Assembly (NCBI GenBank): GCA_964058805.1
Contig: CAXKVV010001258.1
Location: forward strand, 1 to 28,723
Reading direction: 5' to 3'
From: Schoenoplectus triqueter
Lineage: Eukaryota > Streptophyta > Magnoliopsida > Poales > Cyperaceae
DNA: 28,723 bases
In this document: positions 1 to 9,176 of the stretch, in pieces
Layout of the letters: every line of letters starts with the position of its first letter
Position numbering within the stretch: the first letter of the stretch is position 1
The notes under the pieces: model-generated
Databases searched by the model: none
Told to the model about the DNA's origin: nothing
The model's input: the letters and a program-made list of their open reading frames with translations, nothing else
Program-made: the position numbers and the translations under genes

Positions 1-597
1 AACCACCTTTTCCTGCTTTATATCCTCAAGCCGATATCGTGATAAGTCAAGCTCAATTAAATTGTCCTCCTCCTCACCAAATGAAAATTCAATCAATTCA
101 TCTTCCTCGATTACCTGCTTTTTATCTTGGCCCTCTGATAACCACATTGCATATTTCAACAATTTCTCAATTTCATCCTCTTCATCAGAAATTTCAGAAT
201 TCTTTTCTTCCATTGAGTAGTCAGATTCTGATTCTTTACCTTCGTACTCTTCATATATTATATCAAGCGGCCTCGCCAAATCAAAGCTATGATGATATGA
301 TATCAAATTCAAACATGTCTCCGCAGGTTTAAGTTTAACATCATTTTCCTCTGTGGATTCATGAGGGGCAACAGAATGGTTTTTGTCGGGTTGCGGGTTT
401 GGTTCTGAAGGGGACGAAACAAATTGTAAAAGTGAGAAGAAAAAAAGAAGAGAAGAGAGAAAGGAAGGACAAATGAGAAGGGATATAAGGGTTCTTGGGA
501 GGTAGAGATAGACTAAGAGAGCACTTGTAAGAATCGCTGAAAAAAGATGATGATGATCTCTTGTTGCTGTTTCTTGGTTCCTGATTGATGATTCCAT
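1..597 (-). CDS. Uncharacterised membrane-anchored acidic protein (3' end outside window)
   Basis: I do not recognise this gene. Reading the minus strand from the ATG at 597, one frame stays open for 199 codons to the window edge, so the C-terminus is missing. The protein starts MESSIRNQETATRDHHH. Residues about 18-62 are strongly hydrophobic and Leu/Phe-rich (VYLYLPRTLISLLICPSF), enough for one or two membrane segments. A Pro-rich linker follows (about 63-75), then an acidic half with clusters such as EEDEIEKLLKYAMWLSEG and FGEEEDN. The long open frame and the abrupt change from hydrophobic to Asp/Glu-rich composition argue for real coding sequence; the 98-residue frame that overlaps it at 359-655 has no such organisation. 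The ATG context CAAATGG is acceptable. Upstream are a TATA-like stretch (641-650), a six-codon upstream ORF at 626-606 and a G-box at 684-689. I infer a membrane-tethered protein with an acidic cytosolic or nucleoplasmic tail; no function is claimed. Confidence 0.7.
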   Translation of the reverse strand, partial: MESSIRNQETATRDHHHLFSAILTSALLVYLYLPRTLISLLICPSFLSSLLFFFSLLQFVSSPSEPNPQPDKNHSVAPHESTEENDVKLKPAETCLNLISYHHSFDLARPLDIIYEEYEGKESESDYSMEEKNSEISDEEDEIEKLLKYAMWLSEGQDKKQVIEEDELIEFSFGEEEDNLIELDLSRYRLEDIKQEKVV

Positions 598-640
598 TTG
601 TGAGATTAAGTGGAAGAAGGAGACATGAGCAATTAAAGGA

Positions 641-689
641 ATATATAAAATGCATGGTTAGTTATACCATGCGGTAAAGTTCACACGTG
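641..689 (-). promoter_or_regulatory. Putative promoter of the acidic membrane protein gene
   Basis: On the minus strand a TTTATATATT element (650-641) lies about 45 bases before the ATG at 597. A palindromic CACGTG G-box (684-689) lies about 35 bases further upstream. A short ORF (626-606, M-S-P-S-S-T-stop) would be in the leader if transcription starts just below the TATA element. The assignment rests on position only. Confidence 0.4.
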
Positions 690-984
690 CATAATATCAT
701 ATATTAAGAAATAAAAAACTGATTAATAAACAATTGGAAGCGTTTCAAGAATAATTAAGTTGTGATTGATTCCAGATATTAGAGAACTTGGTCATGTCCC
801 TTATCAAAACACAACTAATAGACGAAAAAAATGTTTTTCCTCTGTAAGTTTCGTTGTTGAGAGGAAGATTTATAAGAAAATACTGAGATGATTTAATTAT
901 ATTGGACGATTAGTCAACAAATTTATGTTTTTCTTTTAATCAATTAATTAAAGATGATTTAATTCCATTGTCTTTTTATCCGAC

Positions 985-1168
985 TAGGGCTGTCAATGAC
1001 ACACTTTTGGTCATTTACCTGATCTGTATCGTACCCGATAAGACGGATATGGGTAAGGTTTTATTTTCGTTAGGTTATCGGGTATGGGTATGGGTAAGAA
1101 AAAAATTTCGTTAATTTATCGGGTATGGATATGGATATGGGCTTTTCGTTATCCGTTATCTATTGGGT

Positions 1169-1203
<35 letters not shown>

Positions 1204-1548
1204 CATTACTCTATATATATATATATAGTTAAATATATATAAGTATTATTATTTTATATTTTTAATAAAAATATATAGTTAAATTATATAAATATATATA
1301 TTATATTTATTTAATGCTATTTATTTGTCTAAATCATACATTTTTTTCATTAAATTATTTTTATTTTTACCCATTATCTACCGTTACCCATTCGTTACCC
1401 GAAATTTTTAATGGGTAAGGGTTGGGTATGGGTAAAGAAAAAATTTAACGGATATGGGTAGGGTATGGGTATGGGTAAAGAAAATTATAATGGGTATGAA
1501 TATGAAAATACCTCCATCCGTACCCTACCCTACCCATTAACAACCCTA
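985..1548. mobile_element. Non-autonomous hAT element with GGGTAT-type repeats
   Basis: The element is flanked by a perfect 8-base direct repeat TATCCGAC (977-984 and 1549-1556), the target-site duplication length of hAT transposons. Its ends are inverted: TAGGGCTGTCAATG at the left, and TAGGGTTGTTAATG when the right end is read on the minus strand. It has no coding capacity. Both arms are full of degenerate GGGTAT/GGGTAA units (about 1040-1145 and 1370-1535) around a very AT-rich core that includes an (AT)n run near 1169-1202. Two stretches (1413-1432 and 1456-1475) each hold four GGG runs with 2-3 base loops. Confidence 0.88.
1169..1202. repeat. (AT)n microsatellite
   Basis: An almost pure TA dinucleotide run in the AT-rich core of the hAT element. 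A shorter TA run follows at about 1212-1227. Confidence 0.9.
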
Positions 1549-1556
1549 TATCCGAC

Positions 1557-2113
1557 GATGTTTCTCTATATTGGACTTAATAAATAAGCTGACAATAATG
1601 ATAAAAATTTATGTTGAATTTAGCAATCATTAACTGTATTAATTAACTACAATCCTACAACATATTTATTGGTACGAACCATAATTGAACTCTGTTATTA
1701 TAATTTATGTATTTTGTTTTTTAATCACATTGCTGTTACTGTCAAATTCGGGATTTAATTTTAACATTCATGCATTATTATCCAATTGAAAAAGTTCTTT
1801 TCTTTCTTAATTTCTTGCTTGTCCTAAAAAGACCATTTTATTTTCCATAACAAGAGTATTATCATTAAGCGTTTTACAAATAGTGATAAATATGCATGGG
1901 TTTTCATAGTAGAAATAGATGGTTCCATATTAGGCCGTATGCAAATCAGTATTACATAGAAGTTCATATTGTATATATTTGTAGACTTATTCATACCTGT
2001 ACTACTAAAAAGATGTACCACTTTTAATTTATCATCAGATATTTTTGGAGTAATAATAAGCACATTCAAATAAAACGACCAGTACTCTTGGAATCATAAA
2101 CACTTGGACGATG
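1557..2113. other. Intergenic DNA, nothing recognised
   Basis: AT-rich sequence with stop codons in all frames. The 81-codon minus-strand frame at 1824-2069 shows no family resemblance and unremarkable composition. No RNA gene or repeat was seen. Confidence 0.6.
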
Positions 2114-2120
2114 ATATTAT

Positions 2121-2498
2121 GCCCCTGTTTTGCCCCGCCCCTAGATGAGTTGGATTTTGGTAAAGAAGTGTATTATATTTTATATAATTATTATATTAAA
2201 AAAAGTTTGGAATAGTAAATATTTGTTATGGGCAGTTCAGTTAGGTAATATTATTGTTGGTAAATTTTACACAATAAATTTACTAATAAAAATTTATACA
2301 TGAATAGTTCGGTCAACGAATATTATTATTGATAAAAATTTACATACTGACAATTCAATCTGAAAATATTATTGCTGGTAAAAATTTTCACAATCAATTT
2401 ACTGATAAAAATTTACACGGTTAATTATTTATCAAAATTTTGATCGACACATTTATCTATTACCAACACATCAATATATTGGGGGTAAAAACCGGGGC
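2121..2498. mobile_element. MITE-like element with GCCCC termini and internal degenerate repeats
   Basis: The ends are inverted copies: GCCCCTGTTTTGCCCC at the left, and GCCCCGGTTTTTACCCC when the right end is read on the minus strand. The 7-base sequence ATATTAT flanks both sides (2114-2120 and 2499-2505), though in AT-rich DNA this could be chance. The interior (about 2220-2420) contains three degenerate copies of a unit with the theme AATATTATTG-TGGTAAA followed by AATTTAC-TAATAAAAATTTA. No coding capacity. The superfamily is not clear. Confidence 0.55.
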
Positions 2499-2505
2499 AT
2501 ATTAT

Positions 2506-4223
2506 ATTTATTCTAAACGCTTTTAAAAGAAAAGAAAACTACTACTTTTCAAAAAAATAAAAAAGTACTATAAATAATTTTGATTCCAAATATAGGAGTG
2601 CAATTATCAATTTATTGTTTTTATATTTTATTAAGCTGATATTAAGAATAACAGCAAGCTAGTTGTTCTGTACGAGTCAAAAAGGTTTTGAATGGATCTT
2701 TATTAAAGCGCCTTTACCAAACTCTTTCATGCATATAGGACGAGAGTACAAGTTGCTTTCAAACCACCGATTAGTTCCTCTCTATTATCCGACCTTTTCC
2801 TTTACTCCTTACCCTACATCAAGCATTCTGAGCTAAAATTTCTCCAGTCAAATTTGTAACGTGTTATATATCATATGTGATATGATGCTCTATTCATGAC
2901 TTTAATCAAACAATTTACATAAAATTCTGTATGTTGCGAGGAAGTCAATTTATTTACCTAAAAACTTTTCACCGCCGCTTGTTGAGCTAAGTTTCCAATT
3001 TTATCCAAAAAGAAAGAAAGAATATACTTGGATCCAGTAGCTTTGTACACAAAACACTACATATATATTTCATTTCTTTCTCTCCATTGGCAGGAATGAT
3101 TATTTTCTAATTTATGGGGCAGGGAAAAGAGACATGCATGCATTTTGTTTGTAGAAATAGTGAAAAGGTGGGGACCAAAGAAGCTTTTGATTTGCCTTGC
3201 AACTAACCTTCTAATTAATTTGGGTTGTTGCTGTGCGTTATTGTATCCTTTCTTGTCATGCTGCACATACTGTACTTTTCTTACTATTTCCATGAAATTC
3301 ATTAGCTCAGCTTGTTAAATTTTGGGGCAATCAGAAACAGCTTTAATTGTCCTTCTGATCTTAATCAGTCATTATTTGGTGTTTTATATGTATCTCTGAT
3401 CAAAAAATCTTTGTTTCCCCAATGTATATATATAGTTGAGAAAGATAAATCAGTAAATAATTGTCCAATATTCGGTTTATAATGGGATAATTAACTATCT
3501 TTTCCTCTCTCTTTTTTTTTCTTTTCTTTACATTGTAATTAACCACATCTCAATCTAGTAAAAGAGGTTTATAGTCCTTGATCATTATTCATGTAATAAT
3601 ATTCTAATGAATAATCTTAAGTGGTTCCATAATTCACCTTCATATTTTACATCATATTATCATGATAAAGTTCACAAAAAGTGACAGAAAATAATACATG
3701 CTATCTGATAAAAAGGACTGGCTAGGATATGTCCTAAAAAGTGATAGTAGGCACGTTATGACGTAAAAAAAAATATTCAAAGGAAACAAGAGAACGTGCA
3801 CCGACTGAAAAGTGATGTGATCTCTTCTCCAATTGTAAGGGTTTCTTTGGAAGATCTTGTTATATCTGAGCGAATAGTTTGATGGTCCAGATCAAGCAAA
3901 ACTACAGAACTCGTATTTAGTCGACAAGTTCTCAATTTTAATGGTACAAATTAACCTCATTTGGACAAGTCTGATCAGAAAACTTTCTATGGTCTATATA
4001 TACTCTCTGTACATTAAACCCCATGTCAGTTGATATGGGGTTGCCAACAGCAAAGGTTTGCTTGGTATTCTTTTATCACCAGCTGACAATTGGAGGTAGG
4101 ATTAGCTTTAGATTCAGATCCCCTGACTAACAATCATCTGAGTGTCGGTGACATTAATCTTCTTTGGCATGCGTTCAATATCCTCAACACGTCAACCATC
4201 AAATATCAGAGTAATGGATCTTG
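2506..4223. other. Intergenic DNA, no gene recognised
   Basis: About 1.7 kb of AT-rich sequence. The 81-codon frame at 3057-3302 looks non-coding. Pyrimidine-rich and poly-A tracts occur, and there is a small hairpin with AACCCCAT/ATGGGGTT arms near 4016-4046. I see no exon-like stretch, tRNA or clear transposon end. Confidence 0.55.
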
Positions 4224-4231
4224 ATCCCTGC

Positions 4232-4494
4232 TGGGGGCGGAGCCAAGAATTTTTTTAGGGTGTAGCCTCAATCGGATTGAATATTTTAGCGGGTTAAAAC
4301 CCATTAATTTATCAGTATAAAAAAAATTTCAACATGCATTTTCAATAAATCAAAGACCAATCCAGACTCCAAAAGGTAACACAAAATTTTTTTCAGAATG
4401 TGACTTAGTGGATCTATTACCCTTTATTCTATTGGTTTTTAATTTTTCAGGGGGTAACACTTGTACCCCCTGGGGTTATATGGCTCCACCCCTG
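4232..4494. mobile_element. Small hAT-like MITE (GGGGCGGAGCCA termini)
   Basis: The termini are TGGGGGCGGAGCCA at the left and CAGGGGTGGAGCCA read inward from the right, a widespread plant hAT-type terminus. ATCCCTGC lies directly outside each end (4224-4231 and 4495-4502), giving an in-phase 8-base duplication. The shared flank is actually 12 bases long (TGATCCCTGCTG), so the exact boundary can slide. At 263 bases it has no coding capacity. Confidence 0.8.
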
Positions 4495-4502
4495 ATCCCT
4501 GC

Positions 4503-5050
4503 TGCGCAATTGGATTACTTTAGGATTCGTGATGGCTCGGATCACGTGTTGCGCTGCACAGTATTGTGCAGCAAAGGATAAGGATAATGATTCCAATTAA
4601 CTGGATCTCCACCTGAAATTTGAGCAGTAAAATTTTGAAAAGAAAATTTCTCTTTTTCCTTTTTGGTATGCAGCGTGTTTTGCATATATTTTCAAGATAT
4701 GACATGGGTTCTGCATCTCTGGTCACTACAAGATCAAATGAAAAGTAGAAATATATATTATCCGAGAAAAGATTCACCAGCATCTAATTGAAGTAATAAT
4801 TCATAAATATTACATATATGTTTATTGATACAAATTATTACATAGATACGCTTACATGAGCACATGTCATATTGCTACACAAAATAACTTAAAACAAATA
4901 AGACAAATGAGAGATCTCAACTACTGTTCTACTATATCTCTATACCGTATACCTACCTAACTATGGTACCAAAATTACTAAACTTCTTCAATCATCTCAT
5001 TGAAGAAAGCCTAATTCCCTAGAGTACAACAACAAAACCATTCCTAAGAT
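4503..5050. other. Intergenic DNA downstream of the F-box gene
   Basis: Between the MITE and the 3' end of the F-box gene. The minus-strand frame at 4520-4783 shows no recognisable family. Nothing else was seen. Confidence 0.5.
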
Positions 5051-5052
5051 CC

Positions 5053-5058
5053 TTTATT
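5053..5058 (-). terminator. Putative polyadenylation signal of the F-box gene
   Basis: AATAAA on the minus strand, about 45 bases beyond the stop codon at 5102-5104 and surrounded by T-rich sequence, as expected for a plant 3'UTR. Confidence 0.45.
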
Positions 5059-5101
5059 AAATCGTATCCTACTCTGTGGATAAAACATATACATATGCTC
5101 T

Positions 5102-6179
5102 TTAATGTTTACAGTATTTACACATACTATTCTGCTCATCATAATTTAGGAAAAGATCAACCGCAAGACAAGAAAAGTCTTTACCCTCTACTCGGGACCT
5201 TGCAACCTTGTGTTGCATTGGTGCATTTGGGGTATCTTCACAATTATTAGAAACATCAAGCCACTTAAAGGTTCGCTTTGTTGGAGTTCTGTACAGATGA
5301 TGTATTTTCCTGGCAATCAAAACCTACAAGGGACAAAAATAAAAAGGGTTTTAGATTCTAACTTAAAATTACTCCAAATGTATCGACTATAAATTGCATA
5401 TATTTGACTTCCAAAATCAAAAGATTACAGCTCAAAACAGATTTTACCAAATTTATTTGGAATTGAATTAGTCTGCTTACATACAGATCAGCTGACTGGT
5501 ACCATAATGAACTTGTTAGCTGTCATGTTGCAAATTAATTTGGTACCAAGGAAAAGTAGCTGGTATAGACATGCCTCATAAATGCAAAATTACATATATA
5601 ATTGATTGTTTCCTAGATGAACTTTACCAGATGTACAGACATGACTTTGTGATGCCTGAAATTAAATTTGAATGATATACTATGGTCTGACTGGTAATTG
5701 ACACCCTCATATTGCATTTCATAATTTTGAGATGGTCACCAATTACTGCTGACTTTTTTTCTAAAAAATGTTGATCAATTAGAAAAATGTGAAAGAACAG
5801 AAACTGTACATACCGCTTCACTAACTGTCTTAGATACCAAAATCAGCTGCCCCAAATCACTACTATCCACCTTGCACAAAACCTTCACCTGATAGAACAA
5901 ATGAAAACATTACACCAGATACATTAAAAATATACAATAGCTAAACAGAAGCCTTGAGGAATTAACACTTACCAGCATATCTTTGGGTAATGATTCCAGC
6001 ATGTTGAATCTCTCAATTTGAGGTCTTCTACTTCTACGCTTCTGTCGGAAACTAACAGGAGACAAGAAGCCTGAGCTATTGAAGCTACCTTGTGCGACTA
6101 AAACTCTTTTCCTCCCCAAAATCTTTGTATCTTGAACTAATTCGAATGATTTCTCCTGATCAATATTCCCAATTGCCAT
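5102..6179 (-). CDS. F-box protein of the stress-induced FBS / SKIP27-like group (three coding exons)
   Basis: Exons 6179-5973, 5888-5814 and 5323-5102 join in phase with GT-AG borders (donors GTAAGT and GTATGT; acceptors ATCAG and TGTAG) to give 167 residues. The N-terminus has the family's FELVQDTKILGRKRV region (residues 13-26), then a basic RQKRRSRRP patch (45-53), a possible nuclear signal. The F-box core starts at MLESLPKDML (60-69) and continues through VKVLCKVDSSDLGQLILV and SKTVSEAVLIARK, ending at the family's YRTPTKRTFKW. The tail contains APNAPMQ-type sequence and ARSRVEGK. F-box proteins dock substrates to SCF ubiquitin ligases through SKP1/ASK; the Arabidopsis FBS genes are induced by stress. 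I chose the ATG at 6179 (context AATATGG) because homologues begin MA-G; a GTG-initiated frame reaches back to 6200. The last residues (after residue 155) are atypical. The gene lies between a small hAT and a foldback element. Confidence 0.9.
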
Positions 6180-6234
6180 ATTTCTAATAATGCTTGACAC
6201 AAAAATTCAATTTGGTTTCTTGTAAGCTTAGAAC

Positions 6235-6540
6235 CTGAAAAGTGAAATGAAGAAATCAAAACATCAGTGTGCTTCCATTTCAGTTGAATTAAGTACAATG
6301 TTCAATGTCGGAGCTATACTTCATGTTCAAATCAAGCTAAACTGAAATCGCCACTGGCTACTCGAGTAACAGTTTACTATAATCAGGAGAAACCAGAATA
6401 GTTTTCCTCATCATTCAATTCCTACCTCAAAGCTCGTAAACAAGCCAAAGAGATACATCGCTCACAAGAGGAATACAAAATCAAAATCAAAATCAAAATC
6501 AAAATCAAAACAGGAGATGTAATGACGTAATGTCAAGTAC
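6235..6540 (-). other. Probable 5'UTR intron of the F-box gene
   Basis: On the minus strand a donor AAG|GTACTT (exon end 6541) and an acceptor preceded by a pyrimidine tract, CACTTTTCAG|GT (exon start 6234), would splice the leader to the first coding exon. The intron contains the CAAAAT microsatellite. Predicted from splice motifs only. Confidence 0.55.
6475..6510. repeat. (CAAAAT)n microsatellite
   Basis: Six consecutive copies of a six-base CAAAAT unit, inside the predicted 5'UTR intron of the F-box gene. Confidence 0.9.
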
Positions 6541-6654
6541 CTTCTAAACTGAGAAATTTCTTCTAGAAATGCGAACTTCCTTCCTGCTCGTGCTGCTCCC
6601 TTTTGTACGGTTTGTTGTGAGAAAACGACCAGTGTGTCTGGTTCACCCCGCTGG

Positions 6655-6664
6655 TTTATATAAA
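6655..6664 (-). promoter_or_regulatory. TATA box of the F-box gene
   Basis: TTTATATAAA on the minus strand, just below a GC-richer stretch. It predicts transcription starting near 6625-6630, a leader exon to 6541, then the 5'UTR intron. A CACGTG G-box at 7032-7037, inside ACACGTGT, lies about 400 bases upstream and would fit stress or ABA regulation. That is inference. Confidence 0.6.
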
Positions 6665-6669
6665 GGACC

Positions 6670-7137
6670 CCGGAGCTGCATTAAAAAATTTAAAATATCT
6701 GAGGGGCATTTCATGGAAAGACCTGGAACAGCCGCCACGGTTCCAAATCGGGTCGTAATTGGCGAATTGTCTAAATTGTTTCATCCACTCGAAATAGGCA
6801 CACAGAAGTTGTTCAAAAAAATCTGCAATCGTTGCGCAAATCTTAAAACAGATTTTACAGTGCTGATCTGCTGATACATGAGCAAGTCTGGTGTTTTGTT
6901 GGGTACCTTATCGTGCGGTCCAAATAATGAAATTGAAATTTTAAGTTCCCGCCCAGTGCAAGTCCCTGGTCGAGTGGTCGCTGGCGCGTGTATCGGACGG
7001 TCATTAAATTTAGTGACGCGTGTTAGAGGGACACGTGTGAAAATCGCAACGCAAGATCAACTAGCCGTTAGAGAAAGCAGGGGTATACGTGGCGCGTCAT
7101 GGCTGGAGACGCTGGAGACGGATTTGGATCTATGCGC
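6670..7137 (-). promoter_or_regulatory. Upstream region of the F-box gene
   Basis: Less AT-rich than the surrounding DNA. It holds a G-box (7032-7037) and an ACGCGT-type element (about 7016-7021). Two plus-strand open frames (6569-6874 and 6878-7165) have no family resemblance and are best read as chance frames in a promoter region. Confidence 0.4.
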
Positions 7138-7511
7138 AGTTTTTATTAATAATAAGTTTCATTAAATTAATATTATTAAAAATAAGAGTGAGAAACGTAA
7201 AATTTTAAATATACGAATGTCAGCGCGCCACTGTCAGTGGCGCGTTTGAAACGTATCACTGTCAGTGACGCGTTTTATTATTTTTACGAAATGCGTCACT
7301 GCCAGTGACGCGCTTGTTTTTTATATATACAAAACGCGCAACGCCTCTCCATCTCACTTGTACGAGGTTTGGACGAAACGCGCCACTGACAGTGACACAT
7401 TTCATAAAAATAATGAAATGCGCCACTGGTAATGGCGCGCCGCCATTTATATATTTAAAATTTTACGATTCTCACTCTTATTTTTAATAATAATTATTAA
7501 TAATAAAAACT
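7138..7511. mobile_element. Foldback MITE with palindrome cluster, copy 1
   Basis: The two arms are inverted copies: AGTTTTTATTA... from 7138 is matched by the right end read on the minus strand, and both contain AAAATAAGAGTGAG and AAAATTTTAAATATA. The arms closely match the copy at 14023-14254. Imperfect flanking repeats ATCTATGCGC/GTCTATCCGG (7 of 10) fit a 9-10 base Mutator-type duplication; an 8-base frame (TCTATGCG/TCTATCCG) is also possible. The centre holds five approximately 20-base palindromes of the form GCGYCACTG-N-CAGTGRCGC (7224-7244, 7252-7272, 7293-7311, 7379-7398, 7420-7440). The element lies about 500 bases upstream of the predicted F-box transcription start. Confidence 0.8.
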
Positions 7512-7930
7512 GTCTATCCGGTGTAGGTCGGTGGATTACGGGCGGTCATGTTTGGATTCGTGTTCATTGATGTTTGATATCCTCCTCTCCAGTTTTTACG
7601 TGGCAACTGAATTGTGTATTGAACAACTGGAGAACAGCAGGAGCTGAGGTGGAGGTGCATCGGATACCTATCTATGTTTACATAGGATCCTCTATCTATG
7701 ACAATTTTATCACAAATTTAGAATGTTTCCGTTTTCTAGTGAAAATCCAATTTGTATTCTAGATCTCTGCACATTTTTCTTGCATTCATTCATTCTTTAA
7801 TTTTTGTTCTTATCATCATTCCATTCTCTGTGGCATTGGCATAAATCAGATAAGAGCAACTTTGTGTACCAATGGGCCGCTAACGTGGGCTCAGGACCCA
7901 CTTTAGCAAAGAAATTGTTTGCGGACTTTA
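7512..7930. other. Intergenic DNA, nothing recognised
   Basis: Mixed composition with no convincing reading frame, tRNA or transposon end. The 62-codon plus-strand frame at 7574-7762 is not supported. Confidence 0.5.
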
Positions 7931-8345
7931 ACTATACATATAATTGAGTTATGATGTTATGCATAGTATTTTTGTATTATGAATCAGTTCTTTATTATTA
8001 AGGTGTAAATGGTCGATCCAATTATACAAAATGATTTTCGTATAAATATTTTGACATAGATCAATATTTTAAAAAAAAATTTAATATCTTTTAAGAAAGT
8101 TAAAATATTAGTCTCTTTTAAATGGCTCATAATAACTAAATCAAGTGATTTTTTTGAATTATTTTAAAAATTAGTAAAAGTAATTCTCATAAATATAAAA
8201 TTTGGTTTTCAACGAGATATTCATATGAAAATCATTTTATATGATTCGGATTAATCATTTAAACTTTAAAAAAGAAAAACTAATTCATAACATGTAGACG
8301 ATCTGTCCTATGCATAGCACTATACCCCAACTATCTATATATATA
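7931..8345. mobile_element. Long inverted-repeat (foldback/MITE) element
   Basis: The left arm (about 7938-8052) is matched by the right arm read on the minus strand (about 8224-8340). Both carry, in order, TATGCATAG (7958-7966 and 8309-8317), TTATGAATYAGTT, GTGTAAATGGTCGATCC or its variant, and AAAATGATTTTC. The arms exceed 100 bases and enclose a short AT-rich centre. A further partial copy of the outer end (CTATAAC through TATGCATAG) occurs at about 8408-8440. No clear target duplication, so the boundaries are approximate. Confidence 0.65.
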
Positions 8346-9176
8346 TATTTAATTGAAACAAAAAAAAGTGTTCCATACCATTTAAATTCATATTATATCC
8401 TAATGCTCTATAACTATACATTTAAATAAATTATGCATAGCTCTAATAAATTAATACCACGATTATAACATGTAAAATAGTTAATATATTTTACATGTGT
8501 TACATAATAATAAATTTTGAATTTTGACTCTGACCGGTCCCTATTCGTATTGGTTTATCGTCAATTCTCTGGTTATTTATGTAAGAATTTAATTTCTTTG
8601 TTAATATAACATAAAAAAAAATGTGTTACTTAGTTACTGACTTGTTCCCAGCCGAAAAAATAAAAAGTAACAACCCCACCATTCAAATCTGAGTCATACG
8701 CTCTCCATCCGATGATCCAAAAATATGAGAGCAATACGGATCCCCGACACAAAGACACCCATTAATCCTTGTGATCCAATGCAACTCAAATTTGTGTCAT
8801 GTGGCTAATATTCTATGTATTCTACATCAACTCAATTTAAAAGTAAATGTTGGCTCCCTCCATGTTGTTTTTATTTCTCTTGATCGCGGAAGAACAGAAA
8901 AACATCTTGTTACTTTCGAAGAAATAATCAATGCTTGTTATATTCCAAATCCACGGGCAGCAGAAAAAATCGATCCTGTATTCATTTCTATGCTTACAAA
9001 AAGCTGGTTGCTGCTTAACCCCTTCCGTTCCACGCTTTCAAAAAGCGTCAGAGCTGCATGCAGTCTAAATGATATATTAGAAAAAATAAAGTAGGAGCTA
9101 AGGGGCAAGAGAATAGCAGCGAGGAAAAATAATGTCTGGTTGGGGTTAATGAATAAACTTTTACAGTGAAAGATCG
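8346..9176. other. Intergenic DNA with two unsupported overlapping frames
   Basis: The stretch 8690-9150 is less AT-rich and contains a 107-codon plus-strand frame (8771-9094) and a 103-codon minus-strand frame (8938-9249) that overlap each other. Neither shows a domain I recognise. The minus-strand frame has a hydrophobic stretch (TLFFLAAILLPLSSYFIF) but also runs into the neighbouring CACTA element. A decayed gene cannot be excluded. Confidence 0.4.

Noticed and set aside
359..655. 98-codon minus-strand frame
   Set aside because: It overlaps, in another frame, the longer organised frame from 597 to the window start and has no coherent composition.
1040..1535. Interstitial telomeric repeat
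   Set aside because: The units are GGGTAT/GGGTAA and degenerate, not the plant TTTAGGG array, and they lie within precise hAT boundaries.
6569..7165. Two plus-strand frames of 101 and 95 codons
   Set aside because: They lie across the leader exon and upstream region of the F-box gene, show no domain, and sit in GC-richer DNA where chance frames are longer.
7224..7440. CRISPR-like array of regularly spaced palindromes
   Set aside because: The spacing is irregular, the repeats are palindromic and degenerate, and the setting is a plant foldback transposon with no cas genes.
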